Numbered from the stretch's first letter, positions 6,908 through 17,551 are shown. The stretch is DNA of 39,876 nt from an uncultured Agathobaculum sp. (GCF_944384735.1 NZ_CALWUN010000018.1:1-39876), one strand, 5' to 3'. A program made the numbers and translations. Notes: a model not told the origin generated them from the letters alone.

Positions 6908-8209
6908 ATGCAAAAGCTGCACGGCAAAAACCTGCTGCTCGTTGGGTTTACGCTGTTTTCCATGTTCTTTGGCGCGGGCAACCTGATTTTCCCGCCCTAT
7001 CTCGGCGCGACGTCCGGAACGGCTGCGTGGCCTGCCTTTGTCGGCTTTGCGCTCAGCGCGATTGGCCTGCCCGTGCTGGGCGTGATCGCGGTGGCGCGGT
7101 CGGGCGGCCTGTCCACCCTCGCCGGACGGGTGCACCCGCGCTTTGCCGCGGTGTTCACACTGCTCATCTACCTGTCGATCGGCCCGTGCCTTGCCATCCC
7201 GCGCACGGCGAGCACTTCGTTTGAGATGTTCACACCGCTCATCGGCGGCGGCCCGGCCAGACAGGCGGCCTATTCAGCGGTCTTTTTCGCGGCTGCGTTT
7301 CTGATTGCGCTGCGCCCGGACAAGCTGACCGACCGGCTTGGCAAGCTGCTCTGCCCGACGCTCATTGCGCTGATCGTACTGCTGTTTGCGGGATGCCTGA
7401 TCCATCCGGTCGCGGACGGCTATGGCACAGTGCAGGCAAATTACGCATCGCTGCCCGTCGCGGCCGGCTTTTTGAGCGGCTATCAGACGATGGACACCAT
7501 CGCGGCGCTCAACTTTGGCGCGATCATCGCGCTCAACATCCGCGCCAAGGGCATAGAGGACGAACGGCAGGTCGTGCGCGGCACCATCCGTGCGGGCTGG
7601 ATTGCGGGCGCGGTGCTGCTCGTCATCTATGCGATGCTGACGCATGCGGGCGCGCTGGCGGGCGCTGCCTTCCCCCTCGGTGCGTCCGGTGCGGATACGC
7701 TGTCCGCGCTGGCCTATGCGCTGTTCGGCATGCCGGGGCGCGTGCTGCTGGCCGCGATTTTCCTGATCGCCTGCCTGAACACCTGCATCGGCTTGATCTC
7801 GTGCGTCAGCGACTATTTCCACGGCCTGTTCCCGCGCATATCCTACCGCGCGTTCGCGGCCTTCTTTTCATTGGCCAGCATGGTCGTGTCCAACATCGGC
7901 CTTGCAGGCATCATCCGGCTGTCCACGCCGGTGCTGAACGCCATTTACCCGGCGGCGATCGTGCTGATCGCGCTGTCGTTCGTGCCGCATCTCGCCCCGT
8001 TCCGGCTGGTCTACCCGCTGGCCGTCGGCCTGACCTGTGTACAAAGCGTGACCGAAGCGCTCGCGCACAGCGGCCTGTCCATCCCGGTCTGGACGGATGC
8101 GGTCGCCGCCCTGCCGCTGACTGGCGCGGGCTTCGGCTGGGTGCTGCCCGCGCTTGCGGGACTGCTGCTCGGCCTGCTCCTGTCCGACCGCACACCACAG
8201 GCCGCCTGA
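6908..8209 (+). CDS. brnQ: Branched-chain amino acid transport system II carrier protein
   Basis: A Na+- or H+-coupled importer of leucine, isoleucine and valine in the cytoplasmic membrane (LIVCS family). The 433-residue protein has about 12 hydrophobic helices and the family N-terminus with GFTLFSMFFGAGNLIFPP, then SIGPCLAIPRTAS and LNTCIGLISCVSDYF. Length matches the family. It has its own strong promoter and a terminator right after the stop, so it is a single-gene unit. No leucine- or T-box-type leader is seen in the short 5' region. Confidence 0.95.
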   Translation: MQKLHGKNLLLVGFTLFSMFFGAGNLIFPPYLGATSGTAAWPAFVGFALSAIGLPVLGVIAVARSGGLSTLAGRVHPRFAAVFTLLIYLSIGPCLAIPRTASTSFEMFTPLIGGGPARQAAYSAVFFAAAFLIALRPDKLTDRLGKLLCPTLIALIVLLFAGCLIHPVADGYGTVQANYASLPVAAGFLSGYQTMDTIAALNFGAIIALNIRAKGIEDERQVVRGTIRAGWIAGAVLLVIYAMLTHAGALAGAAFPLGASGADTLSALAYALFGMPGRVLLAAIFLIACLNTCIGLISCVSDYFHGLFPRISYRAFAAFFSLASMVVSNIGLAGIIRLSTPVLNAIYPAAIVLIALSFVPHLAPFRLVYPLAVGLTCVQSVTEALAHSGLSIPVWTDAVAALPLTGAGFGWVLPALAGLLLGLLLSDRTPQAA

Positions 8210-8224
8210 ATACCGCATATCGCG

Positions 8225-8252
8225 AAGGGGACGCCATGCAGCGTCCCCTTTT
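8225..8252 (+). terminator. Intrinsic terminator after brnQ
   Basis: AAGGGGACGC-catgca-GCGTCCCCTT is a perfect 10-bp stem followed by TT. Confidence 0.85.
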
Positions 8253-8349
8253 GCAGCACTCTTTTTCCCGACGAGCGACGTATGCCGTCACTTTCTACAA
8301 GAAGGCTCTGCAAAAATGTTAATAATCTGTAAGCATTGACAAAGAACAG

Positions 8350-8378
8350 TTGACCCACGCCCGCCTGCATCGTACAAT
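8350..8378 (+). promoter_or_regulatory. Promoter of the CBS-domain gene
   Basis: TTGACC (8350-8355), 17-bp spacer, TACAAT (8373-8378); CAAGGAGGG follows before the ATG at 8408. Confidence 0.8.
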
Positions 8379-8407
8379 AGAGGAAGAAGCCGCAAGGAGG
8401 GCATGCG

Positions 8408-8815
8408 ATGAACATTTCTTTTTTCCTCAAACCCAAGGGGGAAGTCTCTTACTTATTCGAGGACCGTCCGGTGCGGGCGGCGCTTGACGATATGATGGAA
8501 AGCGGGTTTACCGCCATCCCGGTGATCGACGCCAAGGGGCGTTACACCGGCACGATCACCGAGGGCGATTTCCTGCGCCTGCTGCTCAGCCGCACCTCCG
8601 GCCAGATCGACCGGCTGACGGTCGGGCAGGTCGAACGCCGCATCCGGCACCGCTCGGTCGGCATCGACGCACGCATGGACGACCTGATCGAATTGGTCAT
8701 GGCGCAGAACTTCGTGCCCGTGACCGACGGCCGCGGCATGTTCTGCGGCATCGTCACCCGGCGCGATGTGATCCAGTTCCTGCGCGACTCGCGCGACAAG
8801 GCAATGCAGCGCTGA
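8408..8815 (+). CDS. Stand-alone tandem CBS-domain protein, DarB/CbpB-like
   Basis: A 135-residue soluble protein made of two CBS motifs, the first ending FTAIPVIDAKGRYTGTITEGD and the second NFVPVTDGRGMFCGIVTRRD. Such single CBS pairs bind adenine nucleotides. The organisation and the second-motif sequence resemble Bacillus DarB (YkuL) and Listeria CbpB, which bind c-di-AMP and regulate Rel or pyruvate carboxylase. That ligand is inferred from resemblance, not shown here. The gene is monocistronic with its own promoter and terminator. Confidence 0.85.
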   Translation: MNISFFLKPKGEVSYLFEDRPVRAALDDMMESGFTAIPVIDAKGRYTGTITEGDFLRLLLSRTSGQIDRLTVGQVERRIRHRSVGIDARMDDLIELVMAQNFVPVTDGRGMFCGIVTRRDVIQFLRDSRDKAMQR

Positions 8816-8860
8816 ACGGGCAGGAAGGGCAAACGCCTGCCCAAGAAAGGCCGGGAAAAA

Positions 8861-8916
8861 GGGCGGCGGAACCACCCCCAGCGGGCGTCCTGCCGCCCTG
8901 TTTGTCCTTTTTTCAT
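8861..8916 (+). terminator. Intrinsic terminator after the CBS-domain gene
   Basis: GGGCGGC (8861-8867) pairs with GCCGCCC (8892-8898) with a structured loop; a T-rich stretch with TTTTTT follows. A-rich sequence on the 5' side allows activity on the minus strand as well. Confidence 0.75.
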
Positions 8917-8926
8917 TGCAGCATGA

Positions 8927-8962
8927 AAAACCCCGTTATTTCTTTCGAAATAACGGGGTTTT
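8927..8962 (-). terminator. Terminator of the tRNA-Thr transcript
   Basis: A 16-bp perfect stem AAAACCCCGTTATTTC with its complement around TTTC; on the minus strand it ends in TTTTT. It starts one base after the encoded CCA of the tRNA, so the tRNA trailer is essentially the terminator hairpin. Confidence 0.9.
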
Positions 8963-8963
8963 G

Positions 8964-9039
8964 TGGAGCTTGCGGCCGGACTCGAACCGGCGACCTGCGC
9001 ATTACGAATGCGCTGCTCTACCAACTGAGCCACGCAAGC
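8964..9039 (-). tRNA. tRNA-Thr, anticodon CGU
   Basis: A complete 76-nt cloverleaf. The acceptor GCTTGCG pairs with CGCAAGC, the D arm is GCTC/GAGC, the anticodon arm GCGCA/TGCGC holds the loop TTCGTAA with anticodon CGT, and the T arm is GCCGG-TTCGAGT-CCGGC. The CCA end is encoded. It decodes ACG. A consensus promoter lies directly upstream. Confidence 0.98.
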
Positions 9040-9053
9040 ATCACTGTTTTTTT

Positions 9054-9082
9054 ATTATATCATCCTGTGCTGAATATGTCAA
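9054..9082 (-). promoter_or_regulatory. Consensus promoter of tRNA-Thr
   Basis: On the minus strand a perfect TTGACA (9082-9077), 17-bp spacer and perfect TATAAT (9059-9054), ending 14 bp before the mature tRNA. Confidence 0.95.
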
Positions 9083-9209
9083 CAAGTTTTTTCAATCTGT
9101 CCAGACAGACGGCACGGCAGGCCGATAGGGCTTACGGCTGGCAGCCATGCTTGTGCACCGCTGCGGCCGCAGAGCCCGCATCGTCCTGCTGCAAGCCGGT
9201 TGCGCCGGC

Positions 9210-9953
9210 TCAGCCCTCGTAATCGGCTTCGTTTTCCCAGTTATGCCAGACAGCCTGCACGTCGTCGTTATCCTCGAGGTTGTCGAGCAGCTTGCGCATC
9301 TGCGCCATGTCCTCTTCCTTTTCCAGCGTGATATAGTTCTGCGGCACCAGTTCGACCTCGGCCTCGACGAACGAATAGCCCAGTGTCTCAAGCGCCTCGC
9401 GCACGGCGGAGAAGTCGTCCGGCGCGGTGTAGATTTCAAAGGTATCCTCGTCGGCCTGAAAGTCCTCTGCGCCCGCCTCGAGCGCCTGCATCATGACGGT
9501 ATCCTCGTCCAGTTCGCCGCGCTCCATGATGATAACGCCCTTTTTGTCAAACTGCCAGGATACGCAGCCCGTCGCGCCCAGACCCGCGCCGTACTTGTCG
9601 AACAGGTGGCGCACGTCCGCGACGGTGCGGTTCTTGTTGTCGGTCAGCGTCTCGACGACGACAGCCACGCCGCCCACGCCATAACCTTCGTAATTGTTGG
9701 CCTCGTAGTTGACCTGCCCGTTCGCACCCGAATACTTATCCAACGTGCGCTTGATGTTGTCGTTGGGCATGTTGTTCGCCTTGGCCTTGGCGATGCAGTC
9801 GCGCAGGCGGGAGTTGAAGTCCGGGTTTGCCGAGCCGCCCTCTTTGATCGCGATGGCCATTTCACGGCCGATTTTGGTGAAGATTTTTGCCTTTTTGGCA
9901 TCGTTGGCGCCTTTGCGCTTGGCAATATTATGCCACTTGGAATGTCCCGACAT
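9210..9953 (-). CDS. yebC: YebC/PmpR family protein (TACO1-like)
   Basis: A 247-residue member of the YebC family, annotated either as DNA-binding regulator (PmpR) or, from more recent work on relatives, as a factor easing translation through proline-rich stretches. It begins with the invariant MSGHSKWHNIAKRKGANDAKKAKIF-type block (seen as SGHSKWHNI and KIFTKIGREM), and continues with NMPNDNIKRTLDK and YEGYGVGGVAVVVE. Length is standard. AAAGAGGGA precedes the ATG. It stands alone between the tRNA gene and a divergent small gene. Confidence 0.95.
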   Translation of the reverse strand: MSGHSKWHNIAKRKGANDAKKAKIFTKIGREMAIAIKEGGSANPDFNSRLRDCIAKAKANNMPNDNIKRTLDKYSGANGQVNYEANNYEGYGVGGVAVVVETLTDNKNRTVADVRHLFDKYGAGLGATGCVSWQFDKKGVIIMERGELDEDTVMMQALEAGAEDFQADEDTFEIYTAPDDFSAVREALETLGYSFVEAEVELVPQNYITLEKEEDMAQMRKLLDNLEDNDDVQAVWHNWENEADYEG

Positions 9954-10128
9954 AGTGGAATGTCCCTCTTTCTATCTGAAAATAATTTTAATATAACCTC
10001 AAAAACGCCATACGGCGCATACAAATTTTATCAGATTTTCCCCGCTTTCGCAAGAGCTGCGCGCATATTTTTCGTGCAGGCCGCGCAAACTATGCTTGCA
10101 AACTCAAAACCAAAGAGGTGATTTTACC

Positions 10129-10239
10129 ATGGGTAAGCAGAACAAGCGTCAGAACCAGTCCACCACCAACCAGAACCCGTCGAGCACGCAGAACAAGAAC
10201 CAGAACCCGACGACGTCCAACCAGTGCCCGAACGGCTAA
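10129..10239 (+). CDS. Very small Asn/Gln/Thr-rich protein of unknown function
   Basis: A 36-residue frame starts MGKQNKRQNQSTTNQN and ends TSNQCPNG, and is made almost only of N, Q, S, T, K and P. AAAGAGGTGA lies 7 bp before the ATG, and a strong hairpin terminator follows at 10297. The composition resembles small gamma-type spore proteins and other low-complexity hydrophilic peptides of sporulating Firmicutes, but no family can be assigned. The single Cys near the end is notable. It runs divergently from yebC. Confidence 0.6.
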   Translation: MGKQNKRQNQSTTNQNPSSTQNKNQNPTTSNQCPNG

Positions 10240-10296
10240 ACGCCTTTCCCCTGCGCCGCAGGGCGCACAAAGCCGCCGCTTGGGCGGCGATATCGA

Positions 10297-10320
10297 AAAG
10301 CCGGGCTTCGCCCGGCTTTT
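10297..10320. terminator. Bidirectional terminator after the small Asn-rich gene
   Basis: AAAAGCCGGGC-ttc-GCCCGGCTTTT, symmetrical on both strands; a second GC hairpin, GCCGCCGCTTGGGCGGC, lies just before it. Confidence 0.88.
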
Positions 10321-10341
10321 CGGTTTGTTCCCGGCAGCGTG

Positions 10342-10366
10342 AGGACCGCCCGCAGGCGGTCCTTTT
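10342..10366 (+). terminator. Second terminator hairpin between convergent genes
   Basis: AGGACCGCC-cgca-GGCGGTCCT followed by TTT; it faces the end of the convergent aminopeptidase operon. Confidence 0.65.
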
Positions 10367-10419
10367 GCGTTCCGTTTTTGCCGGGCACCCGTCCCACGGC
10401 GCGGCAGGGCGCTGCCCGG

Positions 10420-11814
10420 TCAGTCCTGATAAAACGCGCCGAAGCCCTTGTAGGCCATATACAGGTCGAGCTTGGAGATGACCTCGAACGGCGCGTGCAT
10501 GGACAGCACAGGCACACCCGCGTCGACCGTGTCGATGTTGCGGTTGGCCAGATACATGGCGACCGTACCGCCGCCGCCCTGGTCGACCTTGCCCAGCTGG
10601 CCGGTCTGCCAGACGAGGCCCGCCTTGTCGAAAATGCAGCGGATGCGCGCCATCAGCTCGGCGGTCGCGTCCGACGTGCCCGACTTGCCGCGCGAGCCGG
10701 TGTACTTCATCAGCGAAAAGCCGCAGTTGAGCTTGGCGTCGTTGCGCTTTTCGGAAACGTCGGGGAAGTTGGGGTCGAAAGCGTTGCACACGTCGGCCGA
10801 CAGGCAGACCGAATGTTCATAGCACTCGTCCTGCAAGGCGCCCTGCGCACGGCACAGGTCGGCCATGAAGGTGTCGAACGCGCGCGACTGCATGCCGGTC
10901 ACGCCCTCCGAGCCGATCTCCTCCTTGTCGACCAGCAGGCAGACGCAGGTGTGCGCCGGGGTTTCGGCAAGGTCAAGCAGCGCGGTCGCCGCCGGGTAGG
11001 AGCAGACGCGGTCGTCGTGGCCGTACGCGCCGACCATCGAGCGGTCAAAGCCGATATCGCAGGCCTTGAACGCGGGCACGCAGCACAGCTCGGCCGACAG
11101 GAAATCGGCTTCGACCATGCCGTACTGGCGGTTCAGGTGCTCCATCACGGCCAGCTTGATCTTGTCGCTGCACTTTTCGTCGACCGTTTCGCTCGGCGCC
11201 GAGCCGATCAGGATGTTCAGCCCCTCGCCCTTGATAACCTCGGTCGCCTTTTTGGTCATCTGCTCGGTCGCAAGGTGGGGCAGCAGGTCGGTGATGACGA
11301 ACTTGGGGTCGCCCGGCTTGTCGCCGACGCGCACCTCGACCGTTTTCATCTGTCCGTCGTGGCACACGCAGACCACGCCGCGCAGCTCGAGCGGGATGGC
11401 CGTCCACTGGTACTTCTTGATGCCGCCGTAGTAGTGCGTCTTAAAGAAGGCCATGCCGCCGTCCTCGTAGAGCGGCACGGTGCGGATATCGACGCGCGGC
11501 GCGTCGAGGTGGGCGGCGGTCAGGCGCACGCCCTCCGCGATGTCCTTTTTGCCGATGACGGCCAGCATGACGCCCTTGTTCCGGTTGACCTGATAGATCT
11601 TGTCGCCGGTTTTGAGGATATCGTCGCGTTTCCACGCCCGGAAGCCCTTTGTCTCGGCCATGCGGACGATCTCCTTTACCGCGTCGCGCTCGGTCTTGGC
11701 TTCGTCAAGGAAGGCCTTGTAACCCTCGGCATATTTCTGCATCCCCTGCTTATCACCGTCGGTCAGACGGTCAAAACCGGGTTTCTTGTCATAAAACAGC
11801 TGTTCAGAAGTCAT
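10420..11814 (-). CDS. M18 family zinc aminopeptidase
   Basis: A cytosolic metallo-aminopeptidase that removes N-terminal, mostly acidic or neutral, residues from peptides. The 464-residue protein has the co-catalytic zinc ligands in TAAHLDAPRVD, VDKEEIGSEG (general-base Glu-Glu), an Asp in LSADVCNAFDP and the C-terminal His in SMHAPFE. Length and order match the family. The ATG at 11814 is preferred to an upstream ATG because AAAGGAG lies at the right distance. That start overlaps the coaE stop by four bases (ATGA), so translation is probably coupled. It is the last gene of the seven-gene operon. Confidence 0.94.
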   Translation of the reverse strand: MTSEQLFYDKKPGFDRLTDGDKQGMQKYAEGYKAFLDEAKTERDAVKEIVRMAETKGFRAWKRDDILKTGDKIYQVNRNKGVMLAVIGKKDIAEGVRLTAAHLDAPRVDIRTVPLYEDGGMAFFKTHYYGGIKKYQWTAIPLELRGVVCVCHDGQMKTVEVRVGDKPGDPKFVITDLLPHLATEQMTKKATEVIKGEGLNILIGSAPSETVDEKCSDKIKLAVMEHLNRQYGMVEADFLSAELCCVPAFKACDIGFDRSMVGAYGHDDRVCSYPAATALLDLAETPAHTCVCLLVDKEEIGSEGVTGMQSRAFDTFMADLCRAQGALQDECYEHSVCLSADVCNAFDPNFPDVSEKRNDAKLNCGFSLMKYTGSRGKSGTSDATAELMARIRCIFDKAGLVWQTGQLGKVDQGGGGTVAMYLANRNIDTVDAGVPVLSMHAPFEVISKLDLYMAYKGFGAFYQD

Positions 11815-12407
11815 GGTTGTTCTCCTTTGCATAATTCTCCGAAAATCGCGTCAGCCTGCAATTGGAGCAAGGCAAGGCTGCCGTTGTTTTCCACAATATA
11901 GCTGCACCGCGCGCGGTAGAAATCCGCGTCCGGCTGCGCCGCGACGCGGGCGCGGGCGGCAGGCTCGTCCAGCCCGTCGCGCGCCATGATGCGCTGGACG
12001 CGCACGTCGGTGTCGGCAATCACACCGACCACGCATTCGCACAGGTCGTCCGCCCCGACCTCATAGAGCGTCGGCGCGTCGTACAGCACAAACGGGCAGT
12101 CCCCCTGCGCGCGCAGTTCGTCCAGCGACGCCGCGCGGATATAGGGCAGCGTGATCCCGTTCAGCTTTTGCAGCTTGTCCGGGTCGGCAAATACGATCGC
12201 CGCAAGTTTTCGCCGGTCGAGCGCGCCGGTTTCGTCCAGTACGCCGCCGAACGCCGCGTCGAGCGCATCCAGCATGTCCCGGTTTTCGGCGCACAGGCGG
12301 CGGTAGACCGCGTCCGCGTCCACCCAGCCCGCGCCCTTGTCGCACAGCAGCGCGGCGAACGTGCCCTTGCCCGTGCCGCTGCCGCCGGTCAGTCCGATGA
12401 TTCTCAT
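11811..12407 (-). CDS. coaE: Dephospho-CoA kinase
   Basis: It phosphorylates the ribose 3' hydroxyl of dephospho-CoA, the last step of coenzyme A synthesis. The 198-residue protein opens MRIIGLTGGSGTGKG, a P-loop at about 8-15, followed by DADAVYR (substrate Asp) and the lid block QRIMARDGLDEPAARARVAAQ. The ATG follows GGATGGTGGAACA, a modest ribosome site. It lies 29 bp after tsaC and overlaps the aminopeptidase by four bases. Confidence 0.94.
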   Translation of the reverse strand: MRIIGLTGGSGTGKGTFAALLCDKGAGWVDADAVYRRLCAENRDMLDALDAAFGGVLDETGALDRRKLAAIVFADPDKLQKLNGITLPYIRAASLDELRAQGDCPFVLYDAPTLYEVGADDLCECVVGVIADTDVRVQRIMARDGLDEPAARARVAAQPDADFYRARCSYIVENNGSLALLQLQADAIFGELCKGEQP

Positions 12408-12436
12408 TGTTCCACCATCCTTTGCGGGTTATGCGG

Positions 12437-13465
12437 TCAGTCCAGCTCGATCACATGGAAGCCCGCGGCTTTTTTGATGCGGTTGGCGACCGCCAGACCC
12501 AGCCCCTCGTCGGGCGGGCACTGCGCCCAAATCTGCGCAACGTCGGTGTCGTCGAACGCGCGCAGGCGGTCGAACACCTCACGCGCCTGCGCGGCGAGGT
12601 CGTCCTGCGCGCCGAAGCACTCGACCACGCAGGTGGGGAAACAGTCCCGGTATTCGTCAAAGCACAGTACACCGGTGGGGCCGGAGATACGCGCCGCGAT
12701 GTAGTTTGCCGTCTGTTGTGGGTCGCCGCGCACGACCGTCACGGGCGCCTTGGGCGCGTAGTGGCGGTATTTCATGCCGGGCGCGGACACGCGCACGTCG
12801 TCGCCGATCTTTTCGTACAGCGCGCGGTCAACCTCGACCTCGCCCAGCACGGTTTCGAGCTGCTCAAGCGTGATGCCGCCCGGACGCAGCAGGCGCGGCG
12901 GGTCGAGCGCGAGCGTGACGACCGTCGACTCGACGCCGACGCCGCACGGCCCGCCGTCCAAAATGGCGGCAATTTTGCCGTCCATGTCGCGCAGCACATG
13001 CGCGGCCGTCGTCGTGGACGGGCGGCCGGACGTGTTGGCCGACGGCGCAGCCAGCGGCACGCCCGCCGCGCGGATCAGGTCGCGCGCCAGCGGGTGCGAC
13101 GGCAGGCGGATGCCGACCGTGTCCAGCCCGCACGAAACCTCGTCGGGGATGCGCCCACCCTTGGGCACGATCAGCGTCATCGGCCCCGGCCAGAACGCCT
13201 CGGCCAGCAGCCGCGCCTCGGGCGGCACAGCGGGGCACAGGTCATAAATCTGGTCGAAGTCCGCGATGTGCACGATCAGCGGGTTATCCTGCGGACGGCC
13301 CTTCGCGCGGAAGATTTTGGCCACCGCTTGCCCATTCAGGGCGTTGGCGGCAAGGCCGTACACCGTCTCGGTCGGCATGCCGACCACCTCGCCCTGTAAT
13401 ATCAGGCCGGCCGCGGTCGTGACGGCATTTTTATCCTCTTGTGGGGAAAGCATGACTGTTTTCAT
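12437..13465 (-). CDS. tsaC: L-threonylcarbamoyladenylate synthase (Sua5/YwlC type)
   Basis: It makes threonylcarbamoyl-AMP from threonine, bicarbonate and ATP for the t6A37 modification of ANN-decoding tRNAs. The 342-residue protein has the YrdC-like domain in the first ~210 residues (GMPTETVYGLA, FRAKGRPQDNPL with the K-R-S/N pocket, PSANTSGRPS) and a C-terminal Sua5 domain linked by the motif around APGMKYRHYAP. The two-domain length identifies the Sua5/YwlC form rather than the short E. coli TsaC. The start at ATG 13465 (MKTVMLSP) is chosen over an upstream TTG because AAGGAAGTG precedes it, though the spacing is long. Confidence 0.94.
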   Translation of the reverse strand: MKTVMLSPQEDKNAVTTAAGLILQGEVVGMPTETVYGLAANALNGQAVAKIFRAKGRPQDNPLIVHIADFDQIYDLCPAVPPEARLLAEAFWPGPMTLIVPKGGRIPDEVSCGLDTVGIRLPSHPLARDLIRAAGVPLAAPSANTSGRPSTTTAAHVLRDMDGKIAAILDGGPCGVGVESTVVTLALDPPRLLRPGGITLEQLETVLGEVEVDRALYEKIGDDVRVSAPGMKYRHYAPKAPVTVVRGDPQQTANYIAARISGPTGVLCFDEYRDCFPTCVVECFGAQDDLAAQAREVFDRLRAFDDTDVAQIWAQCPPDEGLGLAVANRIKKAAGFHVIELD

Positions 13466-13493
13466 GCTTGTTTTCACTTCCTTGTGGGTTTTG

Positions 13494-13706
13494 TTATCCA
13501 ACAATCGCCGTGACCGACGCCACCTGCACCATCGAGGGGTCGATCACGCCGGTGTAGATGCCGACCACGACCAGCGCAACGCCGATGGCGAGCACGATCA
13601 GCTTTTTGGTGATCTTGAGCGCCAGCAGCACCAGATTGACCGCGACGAGCGCGATGCCGATCCAGAGCCACGGCACGTTTTGCAGCAATGCGGTAAGTTC
13701 GTTCAT
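13494..13706 (-). CDS. Small two-helix membrane protein of unknown function
   Basis: A 70-residue protein with two hydrophobic helices, about 12-29 (WLWIGIALVAVNLVLLAL) and 35-52 (KKLIVLAIGVALVVVGIY), separated by a short KITKK turn. CGAAAGGAGAA precedes the ATG at good spacing, and the gene fits with gaps of 19 and 28 bp between prfA and tsaC. I recognise no family. Its place in the operon is where many Firmicutes carry the release-factor methylase gene prmC, but it bears no resemblance to PrmC. Confidence 0.75.
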   Translation of the reverse strand: MNELTALLQNVPWLWIGIALVAVNLVLLALKITKKLIVLAIGVALVVVGIYTGVIDPSMVQVASVTAIVG

Positions 13707-13725
13707 AAGGGTTCTCCTTTCGGGG

Positions 13726-14790
13726 TCAGGTCTCGCCCTGCGCCTTCAGCTTTTCGGCGGTGTCCGCCGCGATGAGCGCGTCGAGCACCTCGTCCATGTC
13801 GCCGTTTAAAAACTGGTCAAGCTTGTAGAGCGTCAGCTTGATGCGGTGGTCGGACACGCGGTTTTCCGGAAAGTTGTAGGTGCGGATGCGCTCCGAGCGG
13901 TCGCCCGTGCCGACCTGACTTTTGCGGTCGGCCGCGATAGCGGCCTGCTGCTTTTCGACCTCGGCCTCATAGAGGCGGCTGCGCAGCACGCGCAGCGCCT
14001 TGTCCTTGTTCTTGTGCTGGCTGCGCTCGTCCTGACATTCGACGACCGTGCCGGTCGGGATGTGGGTGACGCGGATGGCCGAGGACGTTTTATTGATATG
14101 CTGGCCGCCCGCGCCCGATGACCGGAAGGTGTCGATGCGCAAGTCGCTCGGGTCGAGATAGAAGTCCACTTCTTCCGCTTCGGGCAGCACGGCGACCGTC
14201 GTCGTCGAGGTGTGGACGCGCCCCTGGCTCTCGGTCGCGGGCACGCGCTGCACGCGGTGCACGCCCGACTCGAATTTGAGCCGGGAATAGACCATGTCGC
14301 CCGCCACGCGGAACACGATCTCCTTGTAGCCGCCCAGTTCGGTCTCGGACGCGCCCATCACTTCGGTCTGCCAGCCGCGTTTGTCGGCGTACATCGTATA
14401 CATGCGGTACAGGTCGGCCGCAAACAGCGCGCTTTCCTCGCCGCCCGCGCCGCCGCGTATTTCCACGAAAATATTTTTGCCGTCGTTCGGGTCTTTGGGC
14501 AGCAGCAGGATTTTCAGTTCTTCTTCCAGCCGCGCGACGTCCGCCTTGGCCTCGTGCAGCTCCTGCTGGGCAAGCTCCTTCATGTCCGGGTCGGAGAGCA
14601 GCTCGGTCGCGTCGGCGACCGTCTGCTGCGCCTGCTGATAGGCGCGGTACGCCGCGACGATCGGTTCCAGCTCGTTTCGCTCTTTTAACAGCTTGGCCGC
14701 GCGGTCGGGGTCGTCGTACAGCCCCGGCTCGGACAAACGGGCTTCCAGCTCATCCATGCGCTGGCACAGCCCTTTCACTTTTTCAAACAT
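13726..14790 (-). CDS. prfA: Peptide chain release factor 1
   Basis: It recognises UAA and UAG and triggers peptidyl-tRNA hydrolysis. The 354-residue protein has the GGQ motif at 228-230 (SSGAGGQHINK), whose Gln is normally methylated by PrmC, and the anticodon-like PAT tripeptide in QRVPATESQG, which marks RF1 and not RF2. The C-terminal TGDRSERIRTYNFPENRVSDHR block is also present. AAGGAGAAACGC precedes the ATG. No prmC is found next to it in this operon. Confidence 0.97.
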   Translation of the reverse strand: MFEKVKGLCQRMDELEARLSEPGLYDDPDRAAKLLKERNELEPIVAAYRAYQQAQQTVADATELLSDPDMKELAQQELHEAKADVARLEEELKILLLPKDPNDGKNIFVEIRGGAGGEESALFAADLYRMYTMYADKRGWQTEVMGASETELGGYKEIVFRVAGDMVYSRLKFESGVHRVQRVPATESQGRVHTSTTTVAVLPEAEEVDFYLDPSDLRIDTFRSSGAGGQHINKTSSAIRVTHIPTGTVVECQDERSQHKNKDKALRVLRSRLYEAEVEKQQAAIAADRKSQVGTGDRSERIRTYNFPENRVSDHRIKLTLYKLDQFLNGDMDEVLDALIAADTAEKLKAQGET

Positions 14791-14806
14791 GCGTTTCTCC
14801 TTCCCC

Positions 14807-15585
14807 TCAGGCCGTCCATCGGCCGGTCAGCATCAGCCCGAGGATCGAGCAGTATTCACGACAGCGCACCGCCACCCACTGTGCGGGGTGCGGCGTGGGC
14901 GCGGGCACGCCCAGCCCTTCCTCATAGCCCGCGCGGCGCAGCAGCATCTTGGCGCGCGCAAGGTGGTAGTCGCTCGTCACGACCGCCGCAGTGTAATCGC
15001 CGTGGGCGTGCCCCTCGGCGGTTTCGATCAGCGCGCGTGCGTTGGTCAGGTTTTCGATCGTGTTGGTCGACTCGTCCTCGCGCAGCAGGCGCGCGGGGTC
15101 GACGCCCTTCTGTTCGGTCAGGTAGGCGAACATGGCGTCCGCTTCCGAGCACGGCTCGTTGCCGCCCTGCCCGCCGCACAGCACGGCCTTGCTGTCCGGG
15201 TTGGCGGCCAGCAGGTCGGCCGCGGTGTCACACCGCGCGGCCAGCGCAGCGGACGGCTGTCCATCCGGGTTGACCAGCGCGCCCAGCACGAGGTAATAGT
15301 CCGCGTGCGTGTCGGCGTCGTCCGTCCGCATGCCCGCCTGAATGACAAAAATCTGTATCGCCGCGAACGACACGACCAGCAGCGCGAACAGCACGCGCCC
15401 GGCGGCTGCCAGCACGCGGCAGACGCGGTATTTCTCGCGCAGGCGCAGCACCAGCCACAGCCCCGCGCAGCCGACGGCAATCGCGAGGAAGAACGCCGCG
15501 CCGAAGCGCGACGGCGGCCACGGCAGCTGCACCACGCCGCCCACGGCGAACAGCGCCGCGAGCGCCAGCCAGAATTTGCGTTCGG

Positions 15586-15589
<4 letters not shown>
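14807..15589 (-). CDS. YdcF/SanA-like DUF218 membrane protein
   Basis: A 260-residue protein with two or three N-terminal hydrophobic helices (about 4-30, 34-50 and 60-85) and a C-terminal DUF218 domain outside or at the membrane. The domain shows YYLVLGALVN, VLCGGQGGNEPCSEADAM, LREDESTNTIENLTNA and VTSDYHLARA, the conserved positions of the family. Relatives such as ElyC and SanA affect envelope integrity, probably through lipid-carrier or peptidoglycan metabolism; the reaction is not settled. The ATG at 15589 overlaps the ABC-F stop (ATGA), which argues for this start. Confidence 0.85.
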
Positions 15590-17514
<1,925 letters not shown>

Positions 17515-17551
17515 GTTCGCGGCTCCTTTCGATATTTCGATAATTAGAAAT

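Noticed and set aside
8902-9222. Plus-strand frames encoding a RPDSNRRP-type peptide
   Set aside because: They read across the tRNA-Thr gene in antisense; such peptides are a well-known artefact of tRNA genes.
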